From NCBI GenBank assembly GCA_015680685.1, contig MNCI01034769.1, positions 215,384 to 279,383 of the forward strand: a stretch of DNA of 64,000 nucleotides, given 5' to 3'. Under the pieces are notes generated by a model, which searched no databases, had not been told where the DNA came from, and worked only from the letters and a program-made list of their open reading frames with translations. Made by a program: the position numbers and the translations under genes. The stretch comes from Gnetum montanum. Its lineage: Eukaryota > Streptophyta > Gnetopsida > Gnetales > Gnetaceae. Of the stretch, positions 44,761 to 56,770 are shown one piece after another (positions within the stretch are counted from its first letter, which is position 1; each line of letters begins with the position of its first letter).

Positions 44761-46930
44761 ATGGCTCCAAAGCACCAAGCTTCTTCTCTAGCTCCTTCTC
44801 AATCTCAAGCTCCTACTACTCCTTTAGGTAGCTCCCAATTGGTCACTATACTTTTGCATCAAAATAATGTAATCACTTCTTTTAATTTTGTATGTAGTTT
44901 GCTTGGGAAGGAAGAGTTTTAGTACCTTACAACTTCAAGGTTATCTGAATTACTTTTCTTCCTTATTTTTAAGCTATCATATTGTAAAGAGTTAATAATG
45001 GAATGGTGTGGATAGTATAATAAAAGTAAAAGTTCCACTTCCCAATTAATTTTTGGAGCAATAACCATCATTCCTACTAATATTCAAATAGGCTTAGGTT
45101 TTCACTAAGGGGAGGATCCTTTAATTCCATTAATTTTCTCTCCTAAATTTAAATTATTTTTTCAAAAACACTTATTTGATTCTACTATCCACAAAAGTCA
45201 ATTTCTTCATGGAGATTTCATCAATGAAATTCACTTTGAATTGCGTTAACTTATTCATAGCAAGGTTTTATAACATCAATGCCAACCCTATGTTAATGCC
45301 TATTCCATTTACATATTTTATAATGCCATAACTGGTAGAGTTTATGATTGGTCGTTGTCTTATTTTTCTGCCCTATATAATGCCATGAATGGAGTTGTTG
45401 CTACCCTAAAAAATCCTATTGAACCTTGTATCATATTCTATGTACCATTGATCTTGCATTTAATCCTAAGTTATGATCATCCAACCAAACCTTTTACTCA
45501 TTATAATCTTCGTTTATGTTTTGAATTTCTTGAAGAGGATAGAGTTATAAGTGTAAGATTAAGGATGCCTAGAGAGGTCACATGGCTTTGTAGAAAGCTT
45601 AGAATCAAGAGGAAACTAGCGATGTATATGTATATATATATATATATATTATTTCCTTATTATTGCTTATGTCCTTTCATGTATTTGACAATGCAATATA
45701 GGTTGCAAAATGAACCAATTCAAGGTGCATAGGATAAATGTGAACAAATTGGGATGTTCAAGGTACTTCATCAATTCAAGGTGCTTCAACCTTTGGAAGG
45801 GTTTTTCCCCAACAAAAAATCATACCTATCAGCTCCAAGGTATATACATACATACATACATACATATAATAGGCCAATTTATTGCTTTACTTACTTTTCT
45901 AATAAATTCCTTTTTACAAAGGAACGTATTGAGCAAGGTTTTGGTAACCTAGTAGTTATAAGACAAAAAACCCTACAACAAGCTTAACAAAAAAATACAA
46001 CACAAAGTAAGGGAAATTAACCAAAGGTAAGTTTTATTATTTTAAGGTTTGAATACTTTCCTTTTCCTTTTCGTGTATGACATTGAACTTTTTGTGATGC
46101 AGATGTCTCTAGGTCAAAGGTACTTTATCTTGGAAATAGAGAGAGATGACACTATAGGCATAAGTTTTCAACAAAATCCCATTTCTACATCTCCCATTCC
46201 TCCATCTAAATCATTGCAAATTCCATCTATTCTTGCTACACTTTTAAGAGGTTCTTTCCATAGGTAGTGATAATACTAGCTTTGGATCTATTTTAGTAAT
46301 TCCTTCAACTACTGAAGAAGAAATTTCTTTTGTGTTTTGGTCAACAAGTTACCAATAACAAATCCTACTCTATTTGTGAGAATGTCTACCACAAACAATA
46401 GTTCCAATCATGCAACTTTAAGGAAGACTATGAATTAGTACAAGGTGTTGCTCCATAGACTTTCCATCCAATTCCCGAGGATGCTCTAGAAATTGTCAAA
46501 GATTTAGAGAAAATATTAGGAGAATTAGAGAGTGCTACAGGCTTAGCTTGGTATCTATAGTCCAATGAATGGTTTCTTCAAATTAATAATGATCAGGTTC
46601 AAGTGAGTAGTTCTTATTCTTTTCTCTTTCTTTATTTTTTCTTTCTATTTGGTCTTTTATTCATAACTCATAATTTTAATCCTTTTTTATGCAAAGGAAA
46701 TAGGAAGAATGACAAAAAGACATGGACAATCGATCGACTCAGATGGAGATGCTGAACAACCAAATTAAGATAAGAGAGAAATCAATGGCTACAACAAAGA
46801 GTGCCACAAAATACATCAAGAAATTGCATGGTGGGTTGGTGAGATACAAGGTGGTACTCAACAAAAAGGATGCCACTAATGAATAATGGAAAGCATAATT
46901 GAAGAGAGTCTTAGATCTCCTTGACTTACT
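44761..46930 (+). pseudogene. Unrecognised gene-like remnant with intron-like breaks
   Basis: ATG at 44761 reads MAPKHQASSLAPSQSQAP. One frame then runs about 285 codons to ~45617, interrupted only by TAG or TAA at five sites that suit Gln (for example LGKEEF-stop-YLTTSRLSELL), and includes NAYSIYIFYNAITGRVYDWSLS. GT-AG breaks follow: about 45618-45702 (AT repeat, ends CAATATAG), 45839-45920 (CATA repeat, ends TTTACAAAG), 46027-46101 (GTAAGTTT to TGATGCAG), and 46598-46696 (GTGAGTAG to ATGCAAAG). The last exon resembles a coiled coil (QMEMLNNQIKIREKSMATTKSATKYIK). I do not recognise the protein. It lies antisense to the chromovirus, where copies 1 and 2 lack it. It could be a captured host gene or part of another transposable element. 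Confidence 0.45.
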
Positions 46931-47097
46931 CCATCAAAACAAATGATCATGGTTGTTTTCCTTATTCCTTTTATTCCACATCTTTCCTATTCTTGTGTTT
47001 TGCTTCTTCTTTTACATATATTCTACTTAGATGTACTTTTGTTTTATAATAATAATAATAAAATAATATTTTTCTTCTACTTTGGCTCTTGAATCAT

Positions 47098-47114
47098 GGT
47101 TTGCTCTCATACCA
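47098..47114 (-). other. Primer-binding site, initiator-Met type, chromovirus
   Basis: The minus strand reads TGGTATGAGAGCAAACC two bases inside the LTR-like block at 47117; one base differs from the canonical site. Confidence 0.65.
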
Positions 47115-47116
47115 AA

Positions 47117-47604
47117 TGTGATATCCCATTCCTAGATGTTGTAAAAACATGTTTACTTATTACTTAACTCATCGCATTCATAAGAATTATAATGAAAATA
47201 TCATAAAATAATTGAAAAAAATATTAATTGGTATATGGAATAGGAAATAAAAATGAAGAAAAATTTTATTAATAAGGGAGAGAGTATTGTAACACCCTAT
47301 GGGTTATCTTTCCATGTCACTTAAGCCTTAGAGGTAATCTGGCACTTCCACCATGGTTGGGTTATCTAGCCGAAGGGATGATTAGTTCCCTTTCTCCCAC
47401 CTCACCTAACTCCCGTTACTTGCCTTTCCAAGCTTTGCAACTCCATGTTGGCACACCCTCTAAACCTAGCCTTAAATGACATAGGTCAAAATCATTTCTA
47501 AGGGATACATGAATAATTTTAACTGCTCATCACAAGGTACCTCTTCATTTGAAGTTTAATTACATTTTTACAATATGTTTCTTCCCTTAAAAAGGCATGA
47601 GACA
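47117..47604 (-). repeat. Outer LTR of the chromovirus, diverged
   Basis: Plus-strand start TGTGATATCCC, end GGCATGAGACA, 488 bp. Central words (CCTTAGAGG, CTAGCCGAAGGGATG, TCCCACCTCACCTAACTCC) align with LTR1 and LTR2, but overall similarity is clearly lower. Confidence 0.55.
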
Positions 47605-50329
47605 TTACATTAGAGATGTATCCACATACATGCATAATTCATTCCAACTCTCTCTCATCTCTCTTAGGATCTTGGGATGTCTCTTTCTTTAGGAACTCTT
47701 TCCATAGTTCTTATAATGCTTTCTCTTCTTGCTACTAAGCATGAACATAAAACATAATTTATAGGTTCAAAACCATAGGAACATTTTCCAAATGACTTTC
47801 TAGAAGTTTCTTAGAAGTATCTTAAATTTCCTAGATGTTTCCAGTTGAAATTACCAAGCTGGAACTTTATCAAGTCAAACAAGATATCTCGTAGTCTTGC
47901 TAGACATCTCCCTATTAATATGGAATGTTGTTGGGACATCTCATATGTGTGTGGGACATCTCACATGAGCATAGTATGTCTCACCCATGTCTAGAATTTC
48001 TCATTATGTTTGATACATTTCATCTAGAACATCTCCTTACATGCAAGACATCTCATTTGAGAAAACTACTATTCTACCAAGACATCTCACCTGAATTAGA
48101 GATGTCTTCTATAAAAGCTCAAGTCTCAACCAAGATGTCTATTAGACTTTCAAGATGTCTTTCTAGAGCTAAAAACATGCAAAAATAACTTGTAGGAAAA
48201 AGATAATGGAATTGGGAGAGGTATCCCAATATCATTTAGTGCTTGCATTTCCTTTTCTACTATTTCTTCTTGGATCCTATGTTCTAATTTCTTTGCCACT
48301 TATCACTTAGCTCTTTCCCTTGCCTTTCTTCTTACTTCTTTGGTTCATCACTCACAACTTACTATGTTAATTTTGGTTAACTTACTAGACATGCTCTCAT
48401 CCAGATAGCAATCCCAATCGTAGTGAGTACCATGAATCATGACATTATAAATAATATAGAGTCTAAGTAGTGAAGCAATCCTATGATGCCTAATCTTGTC
48501 AAAAAATACCCTTTAATAGATGTGTAAAACATATGAACCATGTCATAATTCTTACACTTGGAAACATTGTGAGCCAAATTATCATATTAAGTTCAACTTT
48601 TCATCATCTTTTGATCCACTACTCAAAGTTTGTTATTTTCCTCAACTACTAGCCTAGCATTAGGAAAATAAAAATAGTGCCTCAACAAATCCTAGTTCCA
48701 AGGTAGGATAATATCCTTACCCTGAACTTGGAAAATGAATAATCATAGCTAGCTTGAATAAGATCTCATTGTAGTCATCACATCCATGGATAGGATGTTT
48801 GGGTACCTTAGTGTGAACAATGTGATTATTTGTCTACATTTCAAGTTGGGAAGGTACTTCATCCTAGGCCCACCCACTAGCCATGAGTAACTCACAAGGG
48901 TGTTTTGTACATTAGCTTACAAGCTTGTTTATTTTACATTTTTAAGGTAAATGTACATAACCTCAAAATTCTTGATCTTATTTACAAAAGTAAAACATCA
49001 GTCATTAAAATCTTATCACACATATCTAGGAAAATCAAATATAAATATAATAAAGGTAAGAACTAATATGGAATTTAGGAAATCAATAATGTACAACTTA
49101 CCTTTAGGAAACAGATGAATGTATGAACCCTTAGATCATTCATCCCTCATACAAAAATCAAGCCTATCATGAAGAAATTAAACTAAATTGGCTCATAAGG
49201 ATCCTTAGTACCATGTATGTTTATGAGCCTCCACCACCTTATCTGGAAATTGAAAAAATATGGTAGGATGTTAGTTATCCTCTAAGACTACCTCACATTA
49301 TACCTACTTTAACATCTCTAGATAAGAGTCCTTTTGATCAAAATTATTAAACCTGCAAACACAATGAGATAGACAAGCCACAATAATTAAATTATTCAAA
49401 CCATAAAGGCATCTTGAAAACATTGAAAATGTTAAGGTACAAGTAAGATCTTATATCAAGATATCTAGATATTATGATATGGATGCTAATATGACTAAAT
49501 GAACTTTGGATGTAATGTGAATCCAACAACAAGGTAGTGTTAGGATCGAACTATTTTTAGAAGTGTTCCCTTCACAAATGATATAGCTTCCTACATTAGA
49601 TTTCTTGACTCCTACTTGCATCATACATAATGATATCAACATCATTTGAGTCTTGGATAATACATCCTTGTAACCTCATAGTAACACCACAACATGTACT
49701 CTTAAGCACATGTCAGACTGTGGGAAGAGGCACTAAATTCCAAATAAGAACATGAAAATTATCAATATAGAACTTAAGAAAGTGCCTAGAACTTAGATAA
49801 GCCTAGATATTTATGGATTAGAGAGACAAATCATTAATGATATGGAAATATTTCATCATTGAAGGCCTCTTAGTAACTGTAGAAATCACATCATAAATCA
49901 TGAAAAACATAGGATCTATCACTAGTAGCCTTAGTAGCACATCATGTCTACAAAACATAATAATCAACAAGGATACAATTTAGTACATGTGGCATAGTAG
50001 AAAGGCATAAAGAAGTAAAACCAAAACTTAGCATTGAAACTTTAAAGCACAAACATAGGTTGGGAGCATCAAAAAATTTAGCATACATAGTCCCATTAAC
50101 ATTAATACACCTTAAATAACTAAGTAAAAATTATCAACTTAAATTCTAAAAGTCAACACTTAGGTGTATTCACCCTCCTTATCCTTTAATAGTTACCCAA
50201 ATTTTGATTTTGTTTTTTTCTCTCTTATATCTAGTCTAATTTTTCCCCCCTCTTTCATACATAATTAAATCTTACCTTATTATCCTTTCCTACTAGGCCA
50301 AATTATTTTTCTTAAATCTGTGGGCATTA
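47605..50329. other. Unassigned decayed sequence
   Basis: 2.7 kb AT-rich DNA with no open frame above ~90 codons. A cluster of (G/A)GACATCTCA(C/T) and AAGATGTCT words stands at 47900-48170. I found no retroviral-type catalytic motif on either strand. The position before the Athila/Tat-like gag suggests that part may be its worn LTR or leader. Confidence 0.4.
47900..48170. repeat. GACATCTC/GAGATGTC word cluster
   Basis: About ten occurrences of AGACATCTC or GGGACATCTCA (47902, 47933, 47954, 48045, 48078) and of the reverse complement form AGATGTCT (48098, 48133, 48156), at irregular spacing of 20-35 bp. Confidence 0.6.
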
Positions 50330-50610
50330 GGAAATTTTTAGTCTTAGTCTTCCTCTACACTTAGAAAATTTTTAATTTCAATTTTTCTTATACTTAGAAA
50401 ATTTTTAGTGTTAGTTTTCATCCAGTGAACTTAGAAAATTTTTAATTTTTTACTTTTTTACCTCTAAAGTTAGAATATTTTTGGTTTTGTTTTTTTCTAG
50501 AACTTAGAAAATTTTTGGTTTTAGTTTTATCCCCTTGCACTTAGAAAATTTTTTGTTTTTGGCCTTGCTCAAACTTAGAAACTTTTTGGTTCATTTTCTC
50601 TGATAATTAG
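50330..50610 (+). repeat. ACTTAGAAAATTTTT tandem repeat, ~35-bp unit
   Basis: Eight imperfect units of about 35 bp, each ACTTAGAAAATTTTT(A/G)GTTTTAG followed by a pyrimidine stretch. It lies just before the gag region of the Athila/Tat-like element. The same 15-nt word recurs in the G2 leader at 58058-58185. Confidence 0.75.
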
Positions 50611-50689
50611 CCAAAATTTTAAGCATCATGAAGCTACAAAGGAAAAATGATTCACCAACCCCTTGTTCCTCCTAAACTAAAATGATGAT

Positions 50690-52740
50690 GAGGATCCTTT
50701 CTCTAGGGCTTCTCAACATAAAGATTCTCCACCCCTTGACATTGGTGATGGGGGCTTGAACTCAAATCTATAGTGCACTATCAATAGTTTGGGTACAGGC
50801 AAAAGTGGGAGTCAAGGTAGGGACTTGGGTAAGCATCATGATGATAAAAAATGTAATGAACATGGCCATAACAAGTGGAGAGAAGGTGGTAGACACTGTG
50901 GTGGTGGTAGTCCTCCTTCCTCTTCATCCTCTTCATTTACATCTTCTTCTTGCTCCTCTAAATCTTATCAAAACTGTAGGGGACGAAACTGCGATGGAGG
51001 TGAAAAATTGGAAAATAACCATAGGCCTCATCATGATCAAAGGGGTAGTAGGGGATATCATACGCATCATCAAAATCATGATGATGATGAGCCCTAGCTG
51101 GCAACTTGAAGCATGCTAAACATTATAGAGGCAGTAAGGATCCCAACTAGTCATATGAAAGATAGCAGAATTAAGTAGCTCGATATGAACAATATTCCTA
51201 GATTTGAGGTGGGATATAACTCAAATCTAAAAAACCATCTTCAGGCCTTTCATGATGCCTATGTCTTGCAAAAAATAGAAAAAAATTGATAGAAACTTAA
51301 GCTATTCCCCAAGACACTCATAAAAGAAGCTGAAAGTTGGTACCACTCCTTGGAGCTGGAATCAATTCGCAAATGGAGTATGATGCTTGAGTTGTTTAAT
51401 AACAAATATTAGACGTATTCTAGAGTTTCCAATTTGAGAAATCAAATCCAACGCTAGCAATGAGGAACACATGAACCCTTGGATGCGGCCATGGGCAAAT
51501 ATTATTCCCTTTTGCACAAATGACCTAGCCATGGTTATTCTCAATGGGAGCAACTTCACCATATCATAGATGGACTTCAATCAGAAACGAGGAGAACCCT
51601 TGAGGTCTATACCTAAGGAAGACTATTTGAACTAAGATTCCATCATATTCAAAGGCTAATTAAGTAGGTTGTAAAAGAAGAAGGAGTGTTGAGAAGATGG
51701 GAAAGTGCTAAGGAGTATAATTGGAATTCTTCCACCAAAGAAAGGGAGGTTTGATTTTGTGATAGTGAGGGGGAAGCAACACTTGATGAGGTGGTGCAAC
51801 GAAAAACCTTGCCAGTTCAAAAATCTATATTTGAAAATTTAGCTAAGACTGACAAAATATGGGAATCTTTAGATGAAAAATTTTAAATTGCTTTGAAAAC
51901 TATGAAAGAATCCAATGAACAAGGTAGTGATCGTGACTGCAAGAGAAGGAAAGAAGTTAAATGTGCCTATCAAAGGGGTAAGGGCAAGCCTACAGTAGTA
52001 GAAGAGGTTGTGAAGTTAGAATTAGATGACAATGGTAGATGTGAAATCTATAAATATGAACATCCCAAGGGATGTTGCTCTATTTTGTCAAACTTATAGG
52101 ATTTTGGGTTGTATGTTCTAAATTTTAGACTAGCATGAAGGCAAGCACCTAGAAGGTTGCCTTATCCTCAAGGTAACCTAAGGTAGTTCCATCAACAACA
52201 ATAGGCTTATTATCTAAGTGGATCTCCACCACAACTGTATGAGTAGTATCAATAGTGGCAACACCCATAGTCATGGGGGATGTCACCACTAAGGTAGTAG
52301 TACCCTCATAGGCAACTAGATCTGTATGGGTACTATGTTCATCAAAAAATGTCTTCACATGACTATTCTAGTCACACTTCTTTTCAACATTACTACTACC
52401 CTCTAGAGTATTACAAAACTCATTCTCCATCTACTAGAGAGAAACCCCATATCCCTATCATCCTCATTTTTTAGCACATGCTCCTTCACTCTCAACCCAA
52501 TTACCACTTGCTCCATCCATGCAAGATAAAATTTCCACATAGTTGTAGTAGAATAATGCTAGTAGGGCCATTAACTTACAACTGGCTCCTTAGCCAAGTG
52601 GTTTGGAACCTAGATCCAATAAAAGATCATTCTTCCAAACCAATAGTTCTACTAAGCCCTCACCTACTTATGCAACTAGTTTCCCTATATCTCCTTCACC
52701 CTCTGCATCTATCCCTTTCGAGAGCCTTTTAAATCAAACA
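50690..52740 (+). pseudogene. Athila/Tat-like gag remnant, plus strand
   Basis: A His/Gly/Ser-rich N-terminal part (50789-51097, KWREGGRHCGGGSPPSSSSSS) is followed by a capsid: NNIPRFEVGYNSNLKNHLQAF, FPKTLIKEAESWYHSLELES, YSQWEQLHHIIDGLQSETRR (51190-51610). The C-terminal part 51890-52350 includes PKGCCSILSNL and RRLPYPQGN, which match the minus-strand gag at 1-330. Stops are frequent, mostly TAG and TGA where Gln, Trp or Arg is expected. No 5' LTR or primer site of the tRNA-Asp type was found upstream, so the element is 5'-truncated or that part has decayed beyond recognition. Confidence 0.65.
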
Positions 52741-53735
52741 CCTCCCAAGCTCTACACAGTCATGTTAACTCACATTGTCTTTGATTCGATCAAGGCTAGC
52801 AACCTTCCTAGGAAAAGAGCTGATCATGGAATTCCTCTCATCTATTTGCAGATTACTGGAAATGAATCATGTAAGGCTATTCTTAACTTAGGTTCTAGAG
52901 TTAATCTAATTTATCACAAACTTGCAACCTACCTCCTATCAAGAAGAGCAACATCCATTTAGAATTGGTAGATCAATCCATCATTATTTCTTTGGGACCA
53001 GTGAAGGACATTATGACCAATGTATGTGGGTGATCATACCCTACCAATTCCTTAGTAATCAAAGTTGACAATTGCAAGGGAGACTTAATCATTATGGAAA
53101 GGTCTAGTTGAGCATTGTTGATGCACTAATGGGAATCAGAGATCTTTCTCTAGAAATTTTTAAGAAAAATGCATTTTGAAAGATTGAGAAGAAGCAAGTT
53201 CCATGCATCACGTATAGCAATATAGGATGCAACTATGTGTAGAAACTCTGGTCTATTAAAAGCACATCAATCAAAGCATGTAGAAAATATTTAGATGAAT
53301 TTGAAATTCAAAACTTCCTATACATAAAAACCACAGAATAGAAGGGCATCCAATGACTAACAGCTAATTCTGAGAGCACTGCACTTTGCATTGAACGTAA
53401 TGATAGCTTAACTTATGTCTATGTTGAAGGAATGGATGATATGGAGTAAGTTCATTACTAGCTCTTTGATGATGAACCTAATGATACTAATTAGGAAGAG
53501 TTGGATATCCATGACAATTTTAAACAAGAATCCTTAGAGTTGAAAACTCTACCTACCAGCATGGAATATGCATTTCCTAAAAAGGGCAAGATAGTGATAA
53601 CCAAAAAATGGCTAATATCCTTTACTTGGTCATATCTTGAACTCACAAGGATTGATCCTAGGATATGCCAACATCACATTTATATTGGTTCAGCTATGAA
53701 ACCAAAGATGTAGCTATAGTGACGACTAAATGTTA
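52741..53735 (+). pseudogene. Athila/Tat-like protease region remnant
   Basis: 52741-52960 reads PPKLYTVMLTHIVFD, GIPLIYLQITGNESCKAIL, then NLGSRVNLIYHKLA. This matches the fold of a retropepsin in which the active-site Asp is replaced by Asn, again a G-to-A change. 53170-53710 reads a linker towards RT with frames broken at several sites, including MDIHDNFKQESLELKTLP at 53501. The 53720-53760 stretch (KIDHQRGN) leads into RT. Confidence 0.55.
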
Positions 53736-54960
53736 AATTAAAATAGATCATCAAAGGGGAAATTAAACAGCTCCTAAAGGTGGGTTTCATCTATCCAATT
53801 TTGGATAGCGAATGGATTAGTCCACTTGTAATTATGCCAAAAAATGATGGTAAATGATAGGTCTATATTGATTTTAGGCTATTGAATAGGGTGACATTCA
53901 AAGATCATTTTCCATTATCATTTGTGGACTAGGTGTTAAACACTATTGCTAGGCATTGCTATTATAGATTCATAGATAATTATAGTGGCTATAACCAAAT
54001 TCATATTGCACTTGAGGATTAAGCAAAAATAACATTCACAAGTTCCTAGGGAACTTTAGGATTTCATAAGATGCCCTTTGGCATGTGCAATGCCCCTGCA
54101 ACTTTTCAATGCCTTGTCTTGAGTATTTTTCAATAGCAAATTGGTAGCATGGTGGAAGTCTTCATTGATGACTTCTCCACCTATGACACTACATTCGAGT
54201 AAGCCCTAAACCACCTTAATAAATTGCTTAAGATTTGCATGGAGAAAAATCTTTGGCTTAATAGGAGAAATAGGCATCTCATGGTCTAAGAGGGCATTGT
54301 ATTGGGTTACAAAATTTCTCAACCAGGGATTGAGGTTGACCTTGAAAAGATTTAGGTCATCCAAGGACTAATTGAGCAACCAAAAACTATTAAATATGTT
54401 TGGTCATTCCTTGGACACACTAGCTACTACTAGCAATTTATAGAGAATTTCTCTAAAATTGTGAAATTGTTAATTGATCTTACAAAGAAAGATGTTCCAT
54501 TCATATGGACCAAGGAATGTGAAAAGGAATTCTAGTAGGTTAAGGAAAAGCTTGTAGAAACTTCAATTCTATGAGCACCTAATTGATCTTGTCTATTTCA
54601 CATCATGACAAACACATCAATCTATGTCTTGGGAGTTGTGCTTACATAGTTGGACGATCAAAAATGTCCATATTATATCCACTATGCAAGCCAAAACATT
54701 ATGAGTGTATAGCTTAATTACACCATGACAAATAAAGAGTTGATGACCATTATGTATGCTTTAAAGAAGTTTAGGTACTATGTGCTTGGATATAAGATGT
54801 TTGTGCACACTGACCATAGTGCCATTTTCTTCCTAATGAATAAACCAATGGTGAGCCACTTTGTCATATGGTGGCTAGTGATTTTGTAGGAGTTCGATCT
54901 CATAATGATAGATCAAAATGTAACTAATAATGTGGTTGATGATCACTTTTCTTACTTACA
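53736..54960 (+). pseudogene. Athila/Tat-like reverse transcriptase and RNase H remnant
   Basis: RT: FIYPILDSEWISPLVIMPKN, YIDFRLLNRVTFKDHFPL, YYRFIDNYSGYNQIHIAL, LGFHKMPFGMCNAPATFQ, VEVFIDDFSTYD (active-site Asp-Asp at 54161-54172), LDLTKKDVPFIWTKEC. RNase H: MTNTSIYVLGVVLT (first catalytic position Asn rather than Asp), NYTMTNKELMTIMYALKKFRYYVLGYKMFVHTDHSAIFFLMNK. At least a dozen TAG, TAA or TGA stops interrupt it, mostly at Gln or Trp positions, for example FVD-stop-VLN at ~53930. The RT word order is that of Athila/Tat elements, not chromoviruses. Confidence 0.7.
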
Positions 54961-56120
54961 ATGGGATAAAAAATAGGATGAGAGCCCACTCTATGATCAA
55001 TTTTCTAATGAATTCCTCTTTGTTGATACAATAAATGAACAGGTACCCATTGAACCAAAATGGTACAATGAAATCCTCACCTATCTTCTTACTCAAGAGA
55101 TGCCACAAGAGTTAGATCACCAAAAGAAATAATAGATTACACCAAACAATTTATGGAGATTAATGAACATCTTTATAAGGTTTTCATTGATGGCTTGGTT
55201 TGTTGGTATGTACTTGATGTTAATCAACTACATGTTCTTCAAGACATTCATAAGGGTCCTTGTGGAGGCCACTATGTAAGGAGACACATGGACATTAAAA
55301 TCCTAATGGTAGGGTACTATTGGGTAATAATCTTTAGGGATGCCCACCAATTTTTCTACTCTTGTAAATGCTATCAAAAAGATGGTGGGATGCCTAATCA
55401 AATGAAGGAACCCCATTAGTGGATCCAACCACTAAAACCCTTTAACATTTGGGGCGTAGACTTCATGGGTTCCATCACACCCATGTCAAAATGGAAAGGC
55501 ATACATAATAGTTGCTATTGACTATTGTACAAAATGGGTAGAAGAAGTAGCCTCACCAACTATACACCATCCACTACAACATGGTTTGTACAATAAAATA
55601 TTGTAAATAGATTTTGAGTGCCATGTGCACTAATTTCTGATAATGGTACTCATTTTATAGGTGCTACCTTTCAGAAGCTCATACAACTCTTGAGTGTTGA
55701 GCATAAACTAACAACACCCTAGAACCCCCAAGCCAACAATCAAGTAGAGGTTACCAATAGGAAGATCACAAAAATCTTAACAAGAATAATTAGCAAATAT
55801 AGGAGATACTGGAGCAAAAAACTTAATGATGCCCTCTAAGCATACCACTTGATATGGAAACTTCCTATAGGTTACTCTTCCTATGAGCTAGTGTATGGAA
55901 CATTACCAACTCTACCAATTCAATCCAAGCTCCATTAACTTTTAATATCTTGCGACCTTGAACTTAACCTAAGCCTAGCACAAAAATAAATATTGATAAA
56001 CCTTAACGTGATAGATGAGAATCAATTGGTGGCCATATCATTGAATAAAGTGCACAAAGCATTCAATAATAACATCATGACCTTAAGATAATGAAAGTGA
56101 AATTTCAACCTGGAGATAAG
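54961..56120 (+). pseudogene. Athila/Tat-like integrase remnant, cut by G2
   Basis: Zinc finger with DIHKGPCGGHYVRRH and SCKCYQKDGG, then the core: IWGVDFMGS (first Asp), ALISDNGTHFIGATF (second Asp), NNQVEVTNRKI (Glu), WKLPIGYSSYELVYG. The stretch 55153-55419 is open for 88 codons. The C-terminal module stops at KVKFQPGDK (56117), exactly where the G2 LTR begins at 56121. The rest would lie beyond G2, outside the window. Confidence 0.75.
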
Positions 56121-56319
56121 TGAAACACCACAAAATTTCAGCTCAACACTTTGAAATGAGAACAATTCAGAGCCTCTCGAGTCTTGAGAAGAAAACTCTC
56201 GACTACGGCATGGAGCTTAAGCCAGCTTGCTCATGCTGTAAAGCTAGCTTTCTCCCAGCATTCCTAGCCCTCAAAATCCTGATTTCGAGCTCAAAAATAC
56301 ACTATTTTCATTGCTTACG

Positions 56320-56770
56320 CCCAAGTCACGCCCAGGTCACGCTAGGGTCACGCTGGAGCATGAGCCCAATGTGACCAAATAGAAATTGGTCTAAACAAGC
56401 AGTCCCAAGCGTAATTTCAGCATCAACTCAGCACCTAAGGATAGGAAACAGTTCTAATTGTTAATAGGCTCCAAGAAAATCAAAGTTCGGGGGTGAAACA
56501 TAGCATTTTAGCTTGGTTATGCCTTGGTCACGTCCAGGTCATGCTGACACCGTGAGCCCAGCATGAGTTACCAAAATGGCCCAAATCAAGCACAAACAGG
56601 CTCAAAATCAGCATACAGGTGGCCCCCAAGGGCACGCAGCAGTTACACTTGAAGGACAAGCCTCGAAAATGAGGATTTGATGCGAAATGAACCATTCTAA
56701 CTAGCTCATGCCTAGCTGACACCCAGCTCACACTAAGGTTATGCTGACAGCGTGAGCTGCCAAAAGTGGC
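56320..56770 (+). repeat. Three ~190-bp units with CACGCT/AGCGTG hairpins in the G2 LTR
   Basis: Units begin near 56320, 56515 and 56700, each with GTCACGC(T/C), GGTCA(C/T)GCT and GTGAGCC or GTGAGCTGCC, followed by (A/C)CAAA(A/T) and GGCC(C/T)AAA. Spacing equals that of the G1 hairpin array, although the sequence differs. Confidence 0.5.

Larger units (their letters stand above)
24358..47604 (-). mobile_element. Chromovirus (Ty3/gypsy with chromodomain), carrying nested insertions
   Basis: Minus-strand order: LTR-like block 47604-47117, primer site 47114-47098, long leader (47097-43434 plus 30247-29412), gag, PR, RT/RNase H, INT, chromodomain, LTR2. The leader is interrupted by the Tat-like element (30248-43433, GCATG duplication) and by an unrecognised gene-like stretch (44761-46930). 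The outer LTR (488 bp) is clearly more diverged from LTR2 than LTR2 is from LTR1, so the two ends of this element may come from different parents through recombination. Confidence 0.6.

Noticed and set aside
48190-50160. Possible minus-strand LINE or copia remnant
   Set aside because: A few protein-like words in translation, but no catalytic motif or consistent frame could be found.
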